From Kangiellaceae bacterium (GTDB lineage: Bacteria > Pseudomonadota > Gammaproteobacteria > Enterobacterales > Kangiellaceae), in the NCBI GenBank assembly GCA_019090895.1, contig JAHRVB010000179.1:1-33370 (forward strand): a stretch of 33,370 bases of DNA, written 5' to 3'. The notes below the pieces were generated by a model. The model did not search any database and was not told the origin of the DNA. It saw nothing but the letters and a program-made list of their open reading frames with translations. The translations under genes and the position numbers were made by a program. Shown piece by piece: positions 15,370-24,854 of this stretch; the stretch's first letter is position 1; every line of letters starts with the position of its first letter.

Positions 15370-16683
15370 CTATTGATCAGTTTGCTTCATTTTAACGGCG
15401 TATTCTTCGGCCTGTTTCCAAACTCGAATAAGATTTCCCGACAGAATTTTAGCGATATCTTGTTCGCTGTAGCCCCTACCTAGTAGACCATTGATCAGCG
15501 CTGGATAATTACTGACATCCTTAAGACCGACCGGTAAACTATCTCCGACGCCATCGTAATCAGACCCGATACCGACATAGTCTATTCCCGCGATCTTAAC
15601 AACATGGTCAAAATGGTCCAATACATCATTTAAAGTCGCATATTCAAAGGGTATTTTGTCACGGTAACTCTTACTGAATGCTTTCGCTTCATCACTATTT
15701 TCTTTCACATCGTTTTCTTTTACAAAAGCTGAGACTGCATCTTTGTGAGTATTATTATTATCGATCGACCGTTGAGAGATAAAAGTAGAACCAAAGTTTA
15801 TTTGAATCACTCCACCGTTTTTTGCTAGAAGTTCAATCATCTCATCACTCATATTGCGTTCAAAACCGGGTGTAAAATGACGAGCGGATGAATGCGAAGC
15901 GATCACCGGTACTTTACTAATTTCCATGACTTGATAAAACGCATCATCTGAGATATGCGATACATCGACCATGACACCCGTGTTATTCATTTCAACGACA
16001 AGTTTCTTACCAAATTCAGTAAGCCCTTTGGCCGGTCTATTTTCATCATAAGACGAATCAGAAATATGGTTGGCCTTCGAATGTGTCAAAGTAATATATC
16101 GAATACCTCGTTGATAAAAATACTCAAGGTTTTCCATTTCCCCTTCAATGGGTGAACCATTTTCCATGCCCATCGGTAATGAGATTATTCCCTTATTAAA
16201 ATTTTCCTGCATTTGCGCAACACTGTGGACTACCCCGTATTTATCGGGAGCATCTTCAGCCAATTTTTCTACCATATCAATCAACTTATCTGCAAGTGCT
16301 TTGCTTGCTCCCGCCTCTTTCTCCAACTTCGCTGGTATATAAATCGACATAAAAGGAGCATCTAAACCGCCGGCTTTTGCTCTTGGAAAATCGAAGTCTC
16401 CATGAGTCGTAGCATGAGAAACATCTTCGAATTTATTTTCGAGTCGATAAGGCACATCGATATGAGTATCTGTGATGATGTATTTTTGGGCAATCTGCTC
16501 GGCAGATAACATTTTGATTGAATGCGCTTCGTCAGTAACAACTGTCGTAACTGCCACCTTGGGGTTTACGACGGGTTCCGACTGACTATTTTCCTGGCAG
16601 GCGCTAGATAATAAAATAGTAACCGACAATAAGGATAATTTTGTGATGTTGGTAAATGCTAACGGGGTGGTTTTAAACGGCAT
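15370..16683 (-). CDS. Membrane dipeptidase (peptidase M19), probable lipoprotein
   Basis: This is a zinc dipeptidase of the renal-dipeptidase (M19) family, 437 residues. The N-terminal hydrophobic stretch ends LLSSAC with Cys29, so it is probably a lipoprotein, though the -3 Ser is less usual than Leu. Metal-site motifs are present: DTHIDV (His74, Asp76), GMENGSPI with the bridging Glu, [16 protein letters not shown] and GIGSDYDGV. Family members cleave dipeptides, including D-amino-acid-containing ones, in the periplasm. The start is ATG 16683: AAGAGAG lies just upstream, and a longer frame from TTG 16698 would begin within it. The next gene, YaiI, begins 42 bp downstream. Assignment is secure. 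Confidence 0.93.
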   Translation of the reverse strand: MPFKTTPLAFTNITKLSLLSVTILLSSACQENSQSEPVVNPKVAVTTVVTDEAHSIKMLSAEQIAQKYIITDTHIDVPYRLENKFEDVSHATTHGDFDFPRAKAGGLDAPFMSIYIPAKLEKEAGASKALADKLIDMVEKLAEDAPDKYGVVHSVAQMQENFNKGIISLPMGMENGSPIEGEMENLEYFYQRGIRYITLTHSKANHISDSSYDENRPAKGLTEFGKKLVVEMNNTGVMVDVSHISDDAFYQVMEISKVPVIASHSSARHFTPGFERNMSDEMIELLAKNGGVIQINFGSTFISQRSIDNNNTHKDAVSAFVKENDVKENSDEAKAFSKSYRDKIPFEYATLNDVLDHFDHVVKIAGIDYVGIGSDYDGVGDSLPVGLKDVSNYPALINGLLGRGYSEQDIAKILSGNLIRVWKQAEEYAVKMKQTDQ

Positions 16684-16817
16684 TGTAGCTCTCTTCAAAC
16701 ATGTTTAGATGAGCTACTGTGCCGATGAATTAAGGGAAAGTCAAATTTCCCTTAATGGTCGATGTATAACAGGATATTCTCTCAGCAAAGGAGGGAAAAT
16801 ACCGAATAATTGTCGCT

Positions 16818-18260
16818 TTAATACTTCTTTCTGGTTATCTTTTTACTGCGACTTCGATTTCTTCGAGACTTTTCCATTAGCTCTTTAGTCACTTTCACTT
16901 TCCTGCCTTCAAACGGATTGACACTTTCCTTTAATTCGAATTTGATTGGTGTACCCACAATTTTCAGAGCCTCTCGAAACCCTTTTTCTAAATAACGAAC
17001 GTAAGACTTTGGCAATGATTTCGTTTGATTTCCGTGAATAACTATTCTTGGCGGATTATGGCCTCCAGGATGTGCATATCGTAACTTAGCTTTAAATCGA
17101 CCTTTAGCTGGTGGTTGGTGCTTCGAAACAACAAGCTCAAGTATTCGAGTTAATTTGGACGCAGACATTTTCACCCTGGCCCCGGCATAAGCTTCATCAA
17201 CGGCTTCCCATAAATGTCCAACATTGGTTCCATGTAACGCTGATATATATTTTATCCGAGCAAAATCAGCAAATTGTAGTCGACGTGCAATCGTCTCCTT
17301 AACGTCAATGCGTTTGTCTTCCGGCATGTTATCCCATTTATTAACACCCAAAACAAGGGATCGTCCTGCATCAATGGCAAAACCAAGCAGGTTCATATCT
17401 TGCTCAGTAATACCTTCTCTCGCATCGAAAATCATGATAACAACATTCGCATCATTGATTGCTTGGAGTGTTTTCAAAACAGAAAATTTCTCCACGGTCT
17501 CATGGACTTTGCCGCGTCTTCTAACACCTGCAGTATCAATTAGCGTGTATTGCTTTTCGCGACGCTCCATTTCAATATAGATAGAATCGCGAGTGGTTCC
17601 AGGCAGATCGTAAACGACAACTCTTTCCTCACCCAGCATTCGATTCACTAGCGTTGACTTGCCCACGTTGGGCCGACCAATGATGGCTAGTTTTGGGCCT
17701 TTTTCTGACTCTTCAGAATCACCATCTTGTTGCTCTTCCCGCGCCAATTTAATCGCTTTGAGTTTTTCTTCAACCGCCGGAAATACAACGTCGTCAATTA
17801 ATCGATTAACACCTCTACCGTGAGCAGCTGCAATTGCGGAAACCGATTGAAAGCCCATTGAAAAGAATTCTGATAAAACTGTATTTTGGTCGAGCCCATC
17901 GACCTTGTTGACTACAAGGTGGACATCTTTATTTTCAGAACGTAACTGCAGTGCAAATGCCTCGTCTATAGGAGTTAACCCTTCTCGAGCATTAACGATA
18001 AATAATGTGATATCTGCTTCTCTTACAGCCTGCATCGATTGATCAGCCATCAAACCATCGACACCGACTTCTCCGCCGGTGATTCCGCCCGTATCGATAA
18101 TTATGAAAGGTTGTTCTTGGAATGTTGCATGCCCGTATTGTCGGTCACGCGTAAGTCCTGGCAAATCAGCCACGAGCGCATCTCGAGTTCGAGTAAAACG
18201 ATTAAAAAGGGTTGACTTGCCAACATTAGGTCTGCCGACAAGAGCGATTACAGGTAACAT
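16818..18260 (-). CDS. der: Ribosome biogenesis GTPase Der (EngA)
   Basis: This 480-residue protein has tandem GTPase domains. GRPNVGKS P-loops lie at 9-16 and 195-202, each followed by DLPG/DTGG- or DLPG/DTAG-type switch motifs and NKxD signatures (VNKVDG and VNKWDN). A C-terminal KH-like domain (KLRYAHPGGHNPPRIVIHGNQ) ends in a basic Lys/Arg tail. Der is essential for 50S subunit maturation. It is the last gene of the hisS-yfgM-bamB-der series, as in other gammaproteobacteria, but is separated from bamB by 159 bp, so it may have its own promoter. Confidence 0.97.
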   Translation of the reverse strand: MLPVIALVGRPNVGKSTLFNRFTRTRDALVADLPGLTRDRQYGHATFQEQPFIIIDTGGITGGEVGVDGLMADQSMQAVREADITLFIVNAREGLTPIDEAFALQLRSENKDVHLVVNKVDGLDQNTVLSEFFSMGFQSVSAIAAAHGRGVNRLIDDVVFPAVEEKLKAIKLAREEQQDGDSEESEKGPKLAIIGRPNVGKSTLVNRMLGEERVVVYDLPGTTRDSIYIEMERREKQYTLIDTAGVRRRGKVHETVEKFSVLKTLQAINDANVVIMIFDAREGITEQDMNLLGFAIDAGRSLVLGVNKWDNMPEDKRIDVKETIARRLQFADFARIKYISALHGTNVGHLWEAVDEAYAGARVKMSASKLTRILELVVSKHQPPAKGRFKAKLRYAHPGGHNPPRIVIHGNQTKSLPKSYVRYLEKGFREALKIVGTPIKFELKESVNPFEGRKVKVTKELMEKSRRNRSRSKKITRKKY

Positions 18261-18277
18261 GATTTTTTACTCACCAT

Positions 18278-18316
18278 CATTCAGACATTTAAAACACGAT
18301 TGTCATTGCCTGAATG
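18278..18316 (-). other. Possible hairpin in the der leader
   Basis: Arms CATTCAGACA (18278-18287) and TGCCTGAATG (18307-18316) can pair over 10 bp on the minus-strand RNA, with one G-U wobble and a 19-nt loop. The structure ends 18 nt before the der start codon. It could be a leader hairpin or an operator; nothing else supports either. Confidence 0.3.
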
Positions 18317-18376
18317 TTTTTGTGTTCTTACTACTATTTGACCAAAACTATCATTCATAGATAGCGATTCATGCGA

Positions 18377-18395
18377 TACCGCAAAATCGGCGGTA
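18377..18395 (-). other. Inverted repeat between bamB and der
   Basis: Arms TACCGC/GCGGTA flank a 7-base loop, 24 bp after the bamB stop. There is no T-tract on the minus strand, so it is not a standard intrinsic terminator. It may be a processing site or a weak attenuator. Confidence 0.25.
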
Positions 18396-18419
18396 CCATT
18401 TACAGTACAACTCAATTCT

Positions 18420-19556
18420 TTACTTTTTTGCTATAGCGACTAGCGAACCATCACGGGTATAAAAAACGATCTTATCGTCTATAACCAATGGGTTGGCGGC
18501 TATACCGCTTGAATCAATGTGCGATCGGCTCTCAACTTTCCCGGTTTTAGTGGATAGCCAATGAACATAACCTTCAAAATCAGCGACAACGATATGTTTT
18601 CCGATGACTCCTGGCGCTGTAAGTTGTCGACGGTTAAGTTCTTTTTGAGTCCAAATAATAACGCCATTGGAGCGGTTAACCGCGCTTAAATAACTATTCT
18701 CATGAGTAGCAAAAAGCAATAATTCACCGATTGCCATATCTTGAAACATCGATAACTCTCGCTGCCAATTAAACTCACCATTTCTAAAGTCTAAACTAGC
18801 CAAATTTCCATTAAACGAACCGATATAGATGGCAGGTCCAACAACCAATGGTTGCAAGTCAACGTCAACTAGCCTTTGAATTTCTGAACTTCCAATGGGC
18901 GTTGCAATTTTCTTTTCCCAGGCTGGCTGTCCATTATTAATAATAAATACCGCTAATTTTCCGTTTGCAAAACCTGAAATAACACCGCCATTTGCAATTA
19001 CTGGAGCAGAGTTTCCTCTAAGAGTTAATGAAGGAATGGATTCGTCATAAAACCATTTCTGTTCACCGGTCTTCGCATCGAATGCAAATATTTTTCCATC
19101 AACAGTTCTAGCAACAACATGCCCTTCGCCTATAGCAGGGCTCGAAATAATTTCACTTGAAACTTGTGCACGCCATTTCTCTTCGCCTGTTTCCGCATCA
19201 AGTACAAGTAATTCACCTTGACTAGTCCCAAGCGCAACGATTCGACTAGCAACAGCAGGACCGCCGGCAATGGGAAGTTCAGAATCGACTTCCCAAATAA
19301 TCTTTCCATTTTCTGGGTTGACCGCAACCACTTTACCTTCACCATCAGCAACGTAGATTTTTTTATAAGCGTAGACTGGAGAAATTTTAGCAGAGCGTTC
19401 GCCAATTCCTTCACCCACATTTGCAGACCAAAGTGTTTCAACCTCAAATTGATTTTCTACATCAAGTAGAGGATCAGGCGCGTAGATATCTTCGTCTTCG
19501 CTACAACCCGATAAAACGAACACCGATAGTAATAACGCTATAATATAAAACCGCAT
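18420..19556 (-). CDS. bamB: Outer membrane protein assembly factor BamB
   Basis: This is the beta-propeller lipoprotein of the BAM complex, which inserts beta-barrel proteins into the outer membrane. The 378-residue product starts with a lipoprotein signal ending LSGC (Cys18). It then has repeated PQQ-like blades, for example GKVVAVNPENGKIIWEV, GELLVLDAETGEEKWRA and GKIFAFDAKTGEQKWFY, and a final DGSLVAIAKK. Its ATG overlaps the TAA of yfgM by one base (TAATG), a sign of translational coupling. Length and order match other gammaproteobacteria. Confidence 0.96.
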   Translation of the reverse strand: MRFYIIALLLSVFVLSGCSEDEDIYAPDPLLDVENQFEVETLWSANVGEGIGERSAKISPVYAYKKIYVADGEGKVVAVNPENGKIIWEVDSELPIAGGPAVASRIVALGTSQGELLVLDAETGEEKWRAQVSSEIISSPAIGEGHVVARTVDGKIFAFDAKTGEQKWFYDESIPSLTLRGNSAPVIANGGVISGFANGKLAVFIINNGQPAWEKKIATPIGSSEIQRLVDVDLQPLVVGPAIYIGSFNGNLASLDFRNGEFNWQRELSMFQDMAIGELLLFATHENSYLSAVNRSNGVIIWTQKELNRRQLTAPGVIGKHIVVADFEGYVHWLSTKTGKVESRSHIDSSGIAANPLVIDDKIVFYTRDGSLVAIAKK

Positions 19557-20302
19557 TATTCAGTGGCCTCTTCCGCTGGCTCTTTTGTTTCTGTGGCCGT
19601 ATCTTTAGCGGGTTCGATGCCAGTTTCTTCAATTTCTGTCGCAGTAGTTTCACTAGTAGGAGCCGGTGCAGCAACCTCTCCCATCGCTAACGCTTCAATT
19701 TGAAGTTTCATCGTTGGGTGAGAAGCCGTTGTTTTACCCGCACTTTCTGCCGCTCTATAAGCTTCCAAGGCTTCTGCTTTTTTTCCTAGCGACAACAAAG
19801 CATCACCTTTTATCATACTTGCAAACTCAAAATAGCCTGACTCGTTTTCAAATGTTAGTAGAGGAAGTGCTTGATCAGCTTTTTCCTGAGCAATCAAAAT
19901 ACGCGCTAAGCGAATTTTCGCGATTTCTACCAGTTCATTATTCGAATGGTTATCAACAACCCACGTTAATTCAGTCATCGCTTTATCTAGATTCTTTTCA
20001 TCAACTGCCGCTTTTGCGAGTTGTAATGCAGAAAGGATTGCGTAGCTGGTTTTTGGAAACTGCGTTTTTACAGCTTGAGCCGCTTCGACTAATTTTGCAG
20101 TGTCTTTATTTTCAATCTGTTCAGAGACTTGAGTATAGGCTTCAGAAGCTGATTCTTGAATGGCAATTTGGCCCTCAGTCCAGTACCGGTATCCAAAAAA
20201 GCCAGATAGGCCTAAAACGGCACCAACAATTAGTGGCGTTCCATTATCTTTCCACCACTCTTTCAACTGTTCTATTTGTTGTTCTTCAGTTTGATATGAC
20301 AC
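19556..20302 (-). CDS. yfgM: YfgM family protein (SecYEG ancillary TPR protein)
   Basis: This 248-residue inner-membrane protein has a short cytoplasmic N-terminus (SYQTEEQQIEQLKEWWKDNG), one membrane helix (about 22-40, with GLSGFFGYRYW) and a periplasmic TPR-like helical region. In E. coli YfgM associates with the SecYEG translocon and the chaperone PpiD. The last 37 or so residues are a low-complexity tail of Ala, Pro, Thr and Glu that the 206-residue E. coli protein lacks. The start is GTG with AGGAG six bases upstream. Its position between hisS and bamB confirms the identity. Confidence 0.93.
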   Translation of the reverse strand: MSYQTEEQQIEQLKEWWKDNGTPLIVGAVLGLSGFFGYRYWTEGQIAIQESASEAYTQVSEQIENKDTAKLVEAAQAVKTQFPKTSYAILSALQLAKAAVDEKNLDKAMTELTWVVDNHSNNELVEIAKIRLARILIAQEKADQALPLLTFENESGYFEFASMIKGDALLSLGKKAEALEAYRAAESAGKTTASHPTMKLQIEALAMGEVAAPAPTSETTATEIEETGIEPAKDTATETKEPAEEATE

Positions 20303-20358
20303 TTTTAACTCCTAGCTTTTCCTAAATCTAAAATTTATTTATCGACTTTGTCCGATGA

Positions 20359-21636
20359 CTAGCTCAACAAACCTTCTATTCTGTGGTAAATATCTGATTG
20401 AGCGAGTGTCACTTGTTCCGATTTTTCACGCAGGAACTTAACGGACACATTTTGCTCTTTCACTTCATCTTCGCCTAAAATCAACGCGATTCTAGCGCCG
20501 GACTTATCAGCTTTTTTCAACTGTTTCTTAAAATTTCCGCCACCACAGTGAAGTTGTAACTTCAAAGATGGCAATTGACTTCTTAATTTCTCGGCGATTA
20601 TGAGTCCTGAATTTTCGGCCTCTTCTCCGAGAGTGCATAAATAGACATCAGTTTTCGCTGAAAGTTTATCTTTAAATCCACTTTGACCTTCGAGCAATAG
20701 TATTATGCGTTCCATGCCCATGGCGAATCCACACCCAAAATTTGCCTGTCCGCCAAGTTGCTCAACAAGGCCATCATATCGACCTCCTGCGCAAATAGTA
20801 CCTTGTGCCCCCAATTCTGTAGTCACCCACTCAAAAACAGTACGATTGTAATAGTCTAGTCCTCGGACTAAATTGGAATTAATGACATAAGAAATGCCTA
20901 ACGCATCCAGCTTATTACATAACAACTCAAAATGGAGTTTCGATTCTAGGTCCAAATGTTCCATTAATTTAGGCGCGTTAGAAACAACATCTTTCATAGC
21001 GGGATTTTTTGTATCAAGTATTCTAAGGGGATTTGATTTCAGACGACGTTGACTATCTTCGTCTAGTTGGTCGATATTTGACTCGAAGTAAACCACTAAT
21101 TTTTCTTTATACGCTTCTCGAGCTTGGTTACTTCCTAATGAGTTCAGCTGCAGTTCAACGTTTTCCAATCCAATACGCTTCCAAAGCCTCGCACTCAACG
21201 CAATAATTTCAGCGTCAATATCCGGTCCATTGAATCCAAAAGTCTCAATACCAAATTGATAAAACTGTCGATAGCGTCCTTTTTGCGGACGTTCCCGTCT
21301 GAACATTGGTCCCATGTACCAAAGACGTTGTTGTTGGTTATAAAGTAAACCGTGCTGTATACCTGCACGTACACAAGAGGCTGTACCTTCGGGACGTAAC
21401 GTTAAACTGTCGTCGCCTTTATCAGTAAAGGTATACATTTCTTTTTCAACGATATCAGTAACTTCGCCGATAGAACGGCAAAAAAGCTGGGTATTTTCCA
21501 CAATCGGCATTCGAATTTCCGAATAGCCATAGCTATTAGTCATTTCGCGCAGACACTGCTCCAGATAGTGCCAAGTCGGCGAATTATCTGGCAAAATATC
21601 ATTCATGCCTTTTATAGATTGAAAAGATTTACTCAC
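20359..21636 (-). CDS. hisS: Histidyl-tRNA synthetase
   Basis: This class II aminoacyl-tRNA synthetase of 425 residues opens with [20 protein letters not shown]. Motif 2 ([21 protein letters not shown]), the HisA motif [15 protein letters not shown] and the [15 protein letters not shown] region follow, then motif 3 ([15 protein letters not shown]) and a C-terminal anticodon-binding domain. It charges tRNA-His in the cytoplasm. The start is GTG with only a weak GAGC upstream. ispG, often just upstream in gammaproteobacteria, is absent; a Cys-rich secreted protein gene precedes it instead. Confidence 0.97.
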   Translation of the reverse strand: MSKSFQSIKGMNDILPDNSPTWHYLEQCLREMTNSYGYSEIRMPIVENTQLFCRSIGEVTDIVEKEMYTFTDKGDDSLTLRPEGTASCVRAGIQHGLLYNQQQRLWYMGPMFRRERPQKGRYRQFYQFGIETFGFNGPDIDAEIIALSARLWKRIGLENVELQLNSLGSNQAREAYKEKLVVYFESNIDQLDEDSQRRLKSNPLRILDTKNPAMKDVVSNAPKLMEHLDLESKLHFELLCNKLDALGISYVINSNLVRGLDYYNRTVFEWVTTELGAQGTICAGGRYDGLVEQLGGQANFGCGFAMGMERIILLLEGQSGFKDKLSAKTDVYLCTLGEEAENSGLIIAEKLRSQLPSLKLQLHCGGGNFKKQLKKADKSGARIALILGEDEVKEQNVSVKFLREKSEQVTLAQSDIYHRIEGLLS

Positions 21637-21678
21637 AATTGCTCTACCGCATTTACCCAGCTAAAAATCGAACGCGCA

Positions 21679-21684
21679 ATTATA
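21679..21684 (-). promoter_or_regulatory. Probable -10 element of the hisS promoter
   Basis: The minus strand reads TATAAT, a perfect -10, about 43 bases before the hisS GTG. The sequence 16-18 bases upstream is a poor -35 match (CTGTTT or similar), so strength is uncertain. It would drive hisS-yfgM-bamB. Confidence 0.5.
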
Positions 21685-21794
21685 ACGGAAAATAACGGGG
21701 AAAACAGCGATATTTAGGCTTTTTAGCGTTAGCCTTGTGCCTTTTGACACACCCAACAGACTGATTAGGCTGTAAGCCAGCTAATACGAAATTA

Positions 21795-22250
21795 TTAACG
21801 GCTCACTTTGGTCGTTGGAGGCTTTATTTCCTGCCGATTAGTTCGGCTACAAGCATCCTTTCCGCGCTTTGACTTTAGCCGGTATCCTTTCTCACAAAGG
21901 GGAATAAAAGTCGCGTTCATTGAGTGTTTAAGCAGGTTTTTCTTTAATTTACTGGCGACCTTCTTTGGTTCAGTATCTACAACACAAAAATCCTGACTAC
22001 CTTTGTAATCCACGGCCAATCTATAGGTCGCTTTTCTGTTAAGTTTATTGGTGTTTGATCGATGATTACAAGCAAGCGGTGGCTTAAAACTGATTTTCCG
22101 CTGCTTAACGCATCTGGCTGCATCTTTCTTCGCTTCATATTGATAACCCGTATTGCAACCAAAAAACGGTTCCTTTTTAGCGTGTGCTGGTGAATTCAAG
22201 ACCGAAACAACAATTAAGACAAGACTAACGAATTTTATTAAATGACTCAT
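21795..22250 (-). CDS. Small basic Cys-rich secreted protein, function unknown
   Basis: I do not recognise the family. From ATG 22250 the product has 151 residues, with a signal peptide (1-24, ending PAHA) and a strongly basic mature part carrying six cysteines: 32, 47, 61, 89, 119 and 134. The first and last pairs share one pattern, C-x2-GY-x10-C (Cys32-47 and Cys119-134), with Asp-Ala near the second Cys. This suggests a duplicated disulfide-bonded unit. I chose 22250 because GAGGAG lies ten bases upstream and a signal peptide follows at once; the open frame extends upstream to 22316. An array of TTCAA repeats lies about 90 bp upstream. The same repeats precede the neighbouring regulator and its divergent operon, so it probably belongs to their regulon. 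Confidence 0.7.
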   Translation of the reverse strand: MSHLIKFVSLVLIVVSVLNSPAHAKKEPFFGCNTGYQYEAKKDAARCVKQRKISFKPPLACNHRSNTNKLNRKATYRLAVDYKGSQDFCVVDTEPKKVASKLKKNLLKHSMNATFIPLCEKGYRLKSKRGKDACSRTNRQEIKPPTTKVSR

Positions 22251-22340
22251 AAAGGAATACTCCTCGTTATTAACCACTGATTTTAAGGAAATACCTATAA
22301 CATAGGCTTCAAACAATGATTCGATAGTAGAGATTCCATT

Positions 22341-22386
22341 TTGGAAAATCTTGAAATGGGTTTGAAGCTATTGGAAGGAATTTGAA
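22341..22386 (-). promoter_or_regulatory. Array A: five TTCAA/TTCCAA repeats at about 10-bp period
   Basis: On the plus strand TTGGAA (22341), TTGAA (22351), TTGAA (22362), TTGGAA (22371) and TTGAA (22382) repeat with spacings of 9 to 11 bases. Read towards the minus-strand Cys-rich gene they are TTCAA or TTCCAA direct repeats. The array starts 91 bp upstream of that gene's ATG. A TATGTT at 22299-22304 (minus strand) is a possible -10. This is a likely binding site for the neighbouring winged-helix regulator. Confidence 0.6.
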
Positions 22387-22390
22387 TTTC

Positions 22391-22654
22391 TTTTAAATCA
22401 AAGACTTATACTAGCAAATGCACGTTTTAAAAAGTCGCTGCTGATAGGGCTGACTTTAATTCCATTAAAAATGTTTGCAGATACTGTAACAAGCCCATGG
22501 CTGCTCAATAAAATTAGATGACTACTTACAACTCAAATCTTGGCTCAGGAAGCAAAATCGATAACAACTCATTGAGATACGGGAGCCATAATTTGGGCAT
22601 TGGAATTTCTCTGAATACTATAAATTCTTACTATTTAATATTACGAATATGGAT
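22391..22654. other. Intergenic region with nothing recognised
   Basis: Between array A and the end of the regulator gene I find no credible coding frame, tRNA or strong terminator. There is A/T-rich sequence and a few short imperfect inverted repeats only. Confidence 0.5.
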
Positions 22655-24745
22655 TTAGTAATTAAGCGCGATTATTTTACCTTCGTTAAACGCCTTTTCA
22701 AATTGACTCAATATCGTCTGATGTTTCTCGGTCCAATCTTTATCCATAGTGGACTTTAATTCTCTAGCCAGTGCAAGAGCCTCCGCTAATTCCCCTCTAA
22801 GCAACATAATATGAGCTGGTACAAATGCAAAATCAGGACGTTTGTCGACCCAGCCACCTTCAAACAAATTAAAGTACTTTTCAGCCATTTCAATTTGGTT
22901 TGATTTTAAATAAACGACAGTCGCAAGTCTTCTGGCGTGATTCTTAATGTATGACAGCTCCGATGATTCCACTTGAGGTAATACAACTTCTACACGGTTT
23001 ATCGCTTCGACAATATCGCTTTTAGCAACACTGACATCAACCAAATCGAGTTTTGCTGTTAACTCTCCCTCTAAGTCGCCAAGTTCTTTATATCGATCGA
23101 TTAGCATCCTTAATTCAACCTCAGCAAATTGAATTTTTCCAAGAAAAATACTTGTCGATGCAATTTGGTGTTTAGCCATGAGGGAATACCCTGTCATTTC
23201 AAACCGGATAAAAATCTCTCGCGCTTGTTGATAGCTTTCAATGGCCTCTTCCTTACGGGACGAAACTAAATAAACATTACCTAGGTTAAATAAGACTTTA
23301 CCTTCGCCGACAGCAAAGTTGGCCTGCTGGTACTTTAATTTTGCTTGCTCTAGATAATCAGTCGCCAGCTGCAAATCACCACTAGCTTGATATGAGGAGC
23401 CGACATTAAGCAACTCATTTCCCATGAGTAATGGATCATCCATTGCGTGATGATTATTCAAAAGCTGTAATGATATTTGTAAAGATTCATCCAATTTTCC
23501 TTCCGAGTAAAGAACATTGGAACGTAAATGCTGCAAATAATAGCGACGACTAGATTGCAACGCATTATCAGATGTCCTACTTTTATGGCTTTCCCGGGTA
23601 GAAAGTGAAGAGTCATTAGAATCAGGTTGATCACCGCTAATATGCTCAAAACTTGAAAGCTTGGCAATACGCTTTCGGGCACTGGTTAAATCGCCTGCTC
23701 TATAATCGACTTCCGCTAAACGTGCATTCGCCCAGAAAAAATTAGGTTGCCGTTTTAATGCGAGTTGTAAATAATCTTTTGCTGCTTTTATATCTCCGCT
23801 AAGTAACTCGTAGACACCTATGGCGTAGTCTCGATTTGCTTTTTGATCGGAAGAAAAGGTCTCTTGCAATGGATGATATTGTTTTTCATCAGGAATCAAA
23901 TCGGCGACCAAATAATCGAGCATCATCGCAGCGGCATCAAATACATCGGGCTGTACAAACTCTGAAATAGGTGACCGATTATTGTTAGAGTATATCTGAT
24001 AACTTAACACTGAATTTTGTTGTGACTCAACCTTATGTCGAATTGCAACAACATGAGTGCAGCCTATTTTCTCACACAGTCCAGAATAATAGGCCCGCTC
24101 ATCATTAACGTTATTCTTATCAATAGCAGCTAGGTCAGTCGTCGAGCTAATGACCGTTGCAACCGGCAAAGTTTGAATCGAATCATACCGGTCCAATTGT
24201 TCCGATGCCATTGACATGATGCCGTATTTAACCCAGTCATCGACTAGATTACTACTTTCACTCTGAACAGGTAATACCGCTATTCTGAGTGGGTAAGGGT
24301 AATCAGAAATTGAACTAGAAAAATGATTATATCCAACGATGGAGAGCACAACAAAAACGACCATTACTAAAGCAAGACTCTGTTTTTTATACTTTGCACC
24401 GTTTGCTCTAGTTGCCGTCGGCGTATGAGGCAATAAAGCCTCAGTCACTTCGCAGGTGAAGCGAAAGCCCTTGCCCCGGATGGTCTTAATGTAACCTTGG
24501 TCTTTTCCGCTATCTCCCAATAATTGCCGAACATCAGAGACAAGCTTCGATAATGACCAATCTGTCACTACTTGATCAGGCCATAATTTCTCTATTAATT
24601 GCTGCTTATCAACGACTTCTGGGTAGTTAGCACAAAGCATTGCAATGAGATTGATCGATTTCTCATCATTTGAAATCAGTTCGCCGTTGCGAACTAACAT
24701 CCGTTTCTCTTGATCAACCGAATAATCATCAAATTGATAGTACAT
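22655..24745 (-). CDS. ToxR/CadC-like winged-helix regulator with TPR-rich extracytoplasmic region
   Basis: This 696-residue membrane-bound transcription factor carries an OmpR/PhoB-type winged-helix DNA-binding domain at residues 1-100, with LIEKLWPDQVVTDWSLSKLVSDVRQLLGD and the wing YIKTIRGKGFRF (85-96). One membrane helix follows at about 123-139. The extracytoplasmic part begins with a TolB/FlgO-like segment (LRIAVLPVQSESSNLVDDWVKYGIMSMASEQL) and continues with many TPR-like repeats to the end. Such one-component regulators sense envelope signals and bind direct repeats. ATG is supported by AAGGA about six bases upstream. Arrays of TTCAA repeats precede this gene, the Cys-rich gene and the divergent operon, pointing to autoregulation and local control. 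The signal sensed is unknown. Confidence 0.88.
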   Translation of the reverse strand: MYYQFDDYSVDQEKRMLVRNGELISNDEKSINLIAMLCANYPEVVDKQQLIEKLWPDQVVTDWSLSKLVSDVRQLLGDSGKDQGYIKTIRGKGFRFTCEVTEALLPHTPTATRANGAKYKKQSLALVMVVFVVLSIVGYNHFSSSISDYPYPLRIAVLPVQSESSNLVDDWVKYGIMSMASEQLDRYDSIQTLPVATVISSTTDLAAIDKNNVNDERAYYSGLCEKIGCTHVVAIRHKVESQQNSVLSYQIYSNNNRSPISEFVQPDVFDAAAMMLDYLVADLIPDEKQYHPLQETFSSDQKANRDYAIGVYELLSGDIKAAKDYLQLALKRQPNFFWANARLAEVDYRAGDLTSARKRIAKLSSFEHISGDQPDSNDSSLSTRESHKSRTSDNALQSSRRYYLQHLRSNVLYSEGKLDESLQISLQLLNNHHAMDDPLLMGNELLNVGSSYQASGDLQLATDYLEQAKLKYQQANFAVGEGKVLFNLGNVYLVSSRKEEAIESYQQAREIFIRFEMTGYSLMAKHQIASTSIFLGKIQFAEVELRMLIDRYKELGDLEGELTAKLDLVDVSVAKSDIVEAINRVEVVLPQVESSELSYIKNHARRLATVVYLKSNQIEMAEKYFNLFEGGWVDKRPDFAFVPAHIMLLRGELAEALALARELKSTMDKDWTEKHQTILSQFEKAFNEGKIIALNY

Positions 24746-24816
24746 AGAGCTTCCTTACCTAGTTACGAAATACGAACTGTCAAATCTAGACAGGTATTTT
24801 AGGTTGTTTGTGCTCC

Positions 24817-24822
24817 AGTATA
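24817..24822 (-). promoter_or_regulatory. Probable -10 element of the regulator gene
   Basis: The minus strand reads TATACT (five of six) about 72 bases before the ATG. No good -35 lies 16-18 bases upstream. The nearest edge of array B1 is 33 bp away, so the promoter probably depends on an activator bound there. Confidence 0.45.
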
Positions 24823-24854
24823 ATCGAGAGAGAGTCTAAATCCTTGCAAGTGAC

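Noticed and set aside
17224..17580. A 118-codon plus-strand frame within der
   Set aside because: It is antisense to a highly conserved essential gene and has no features of its own.
19666..20325. A 219-codon open frame on the plus strand
   Set aside because: It lies wholly antisense to yfgM, has no ribosome-binding site, and its Leu/Gln-rich composition is what the reverse of the Ala/Glu-rich yfgM codons would give.
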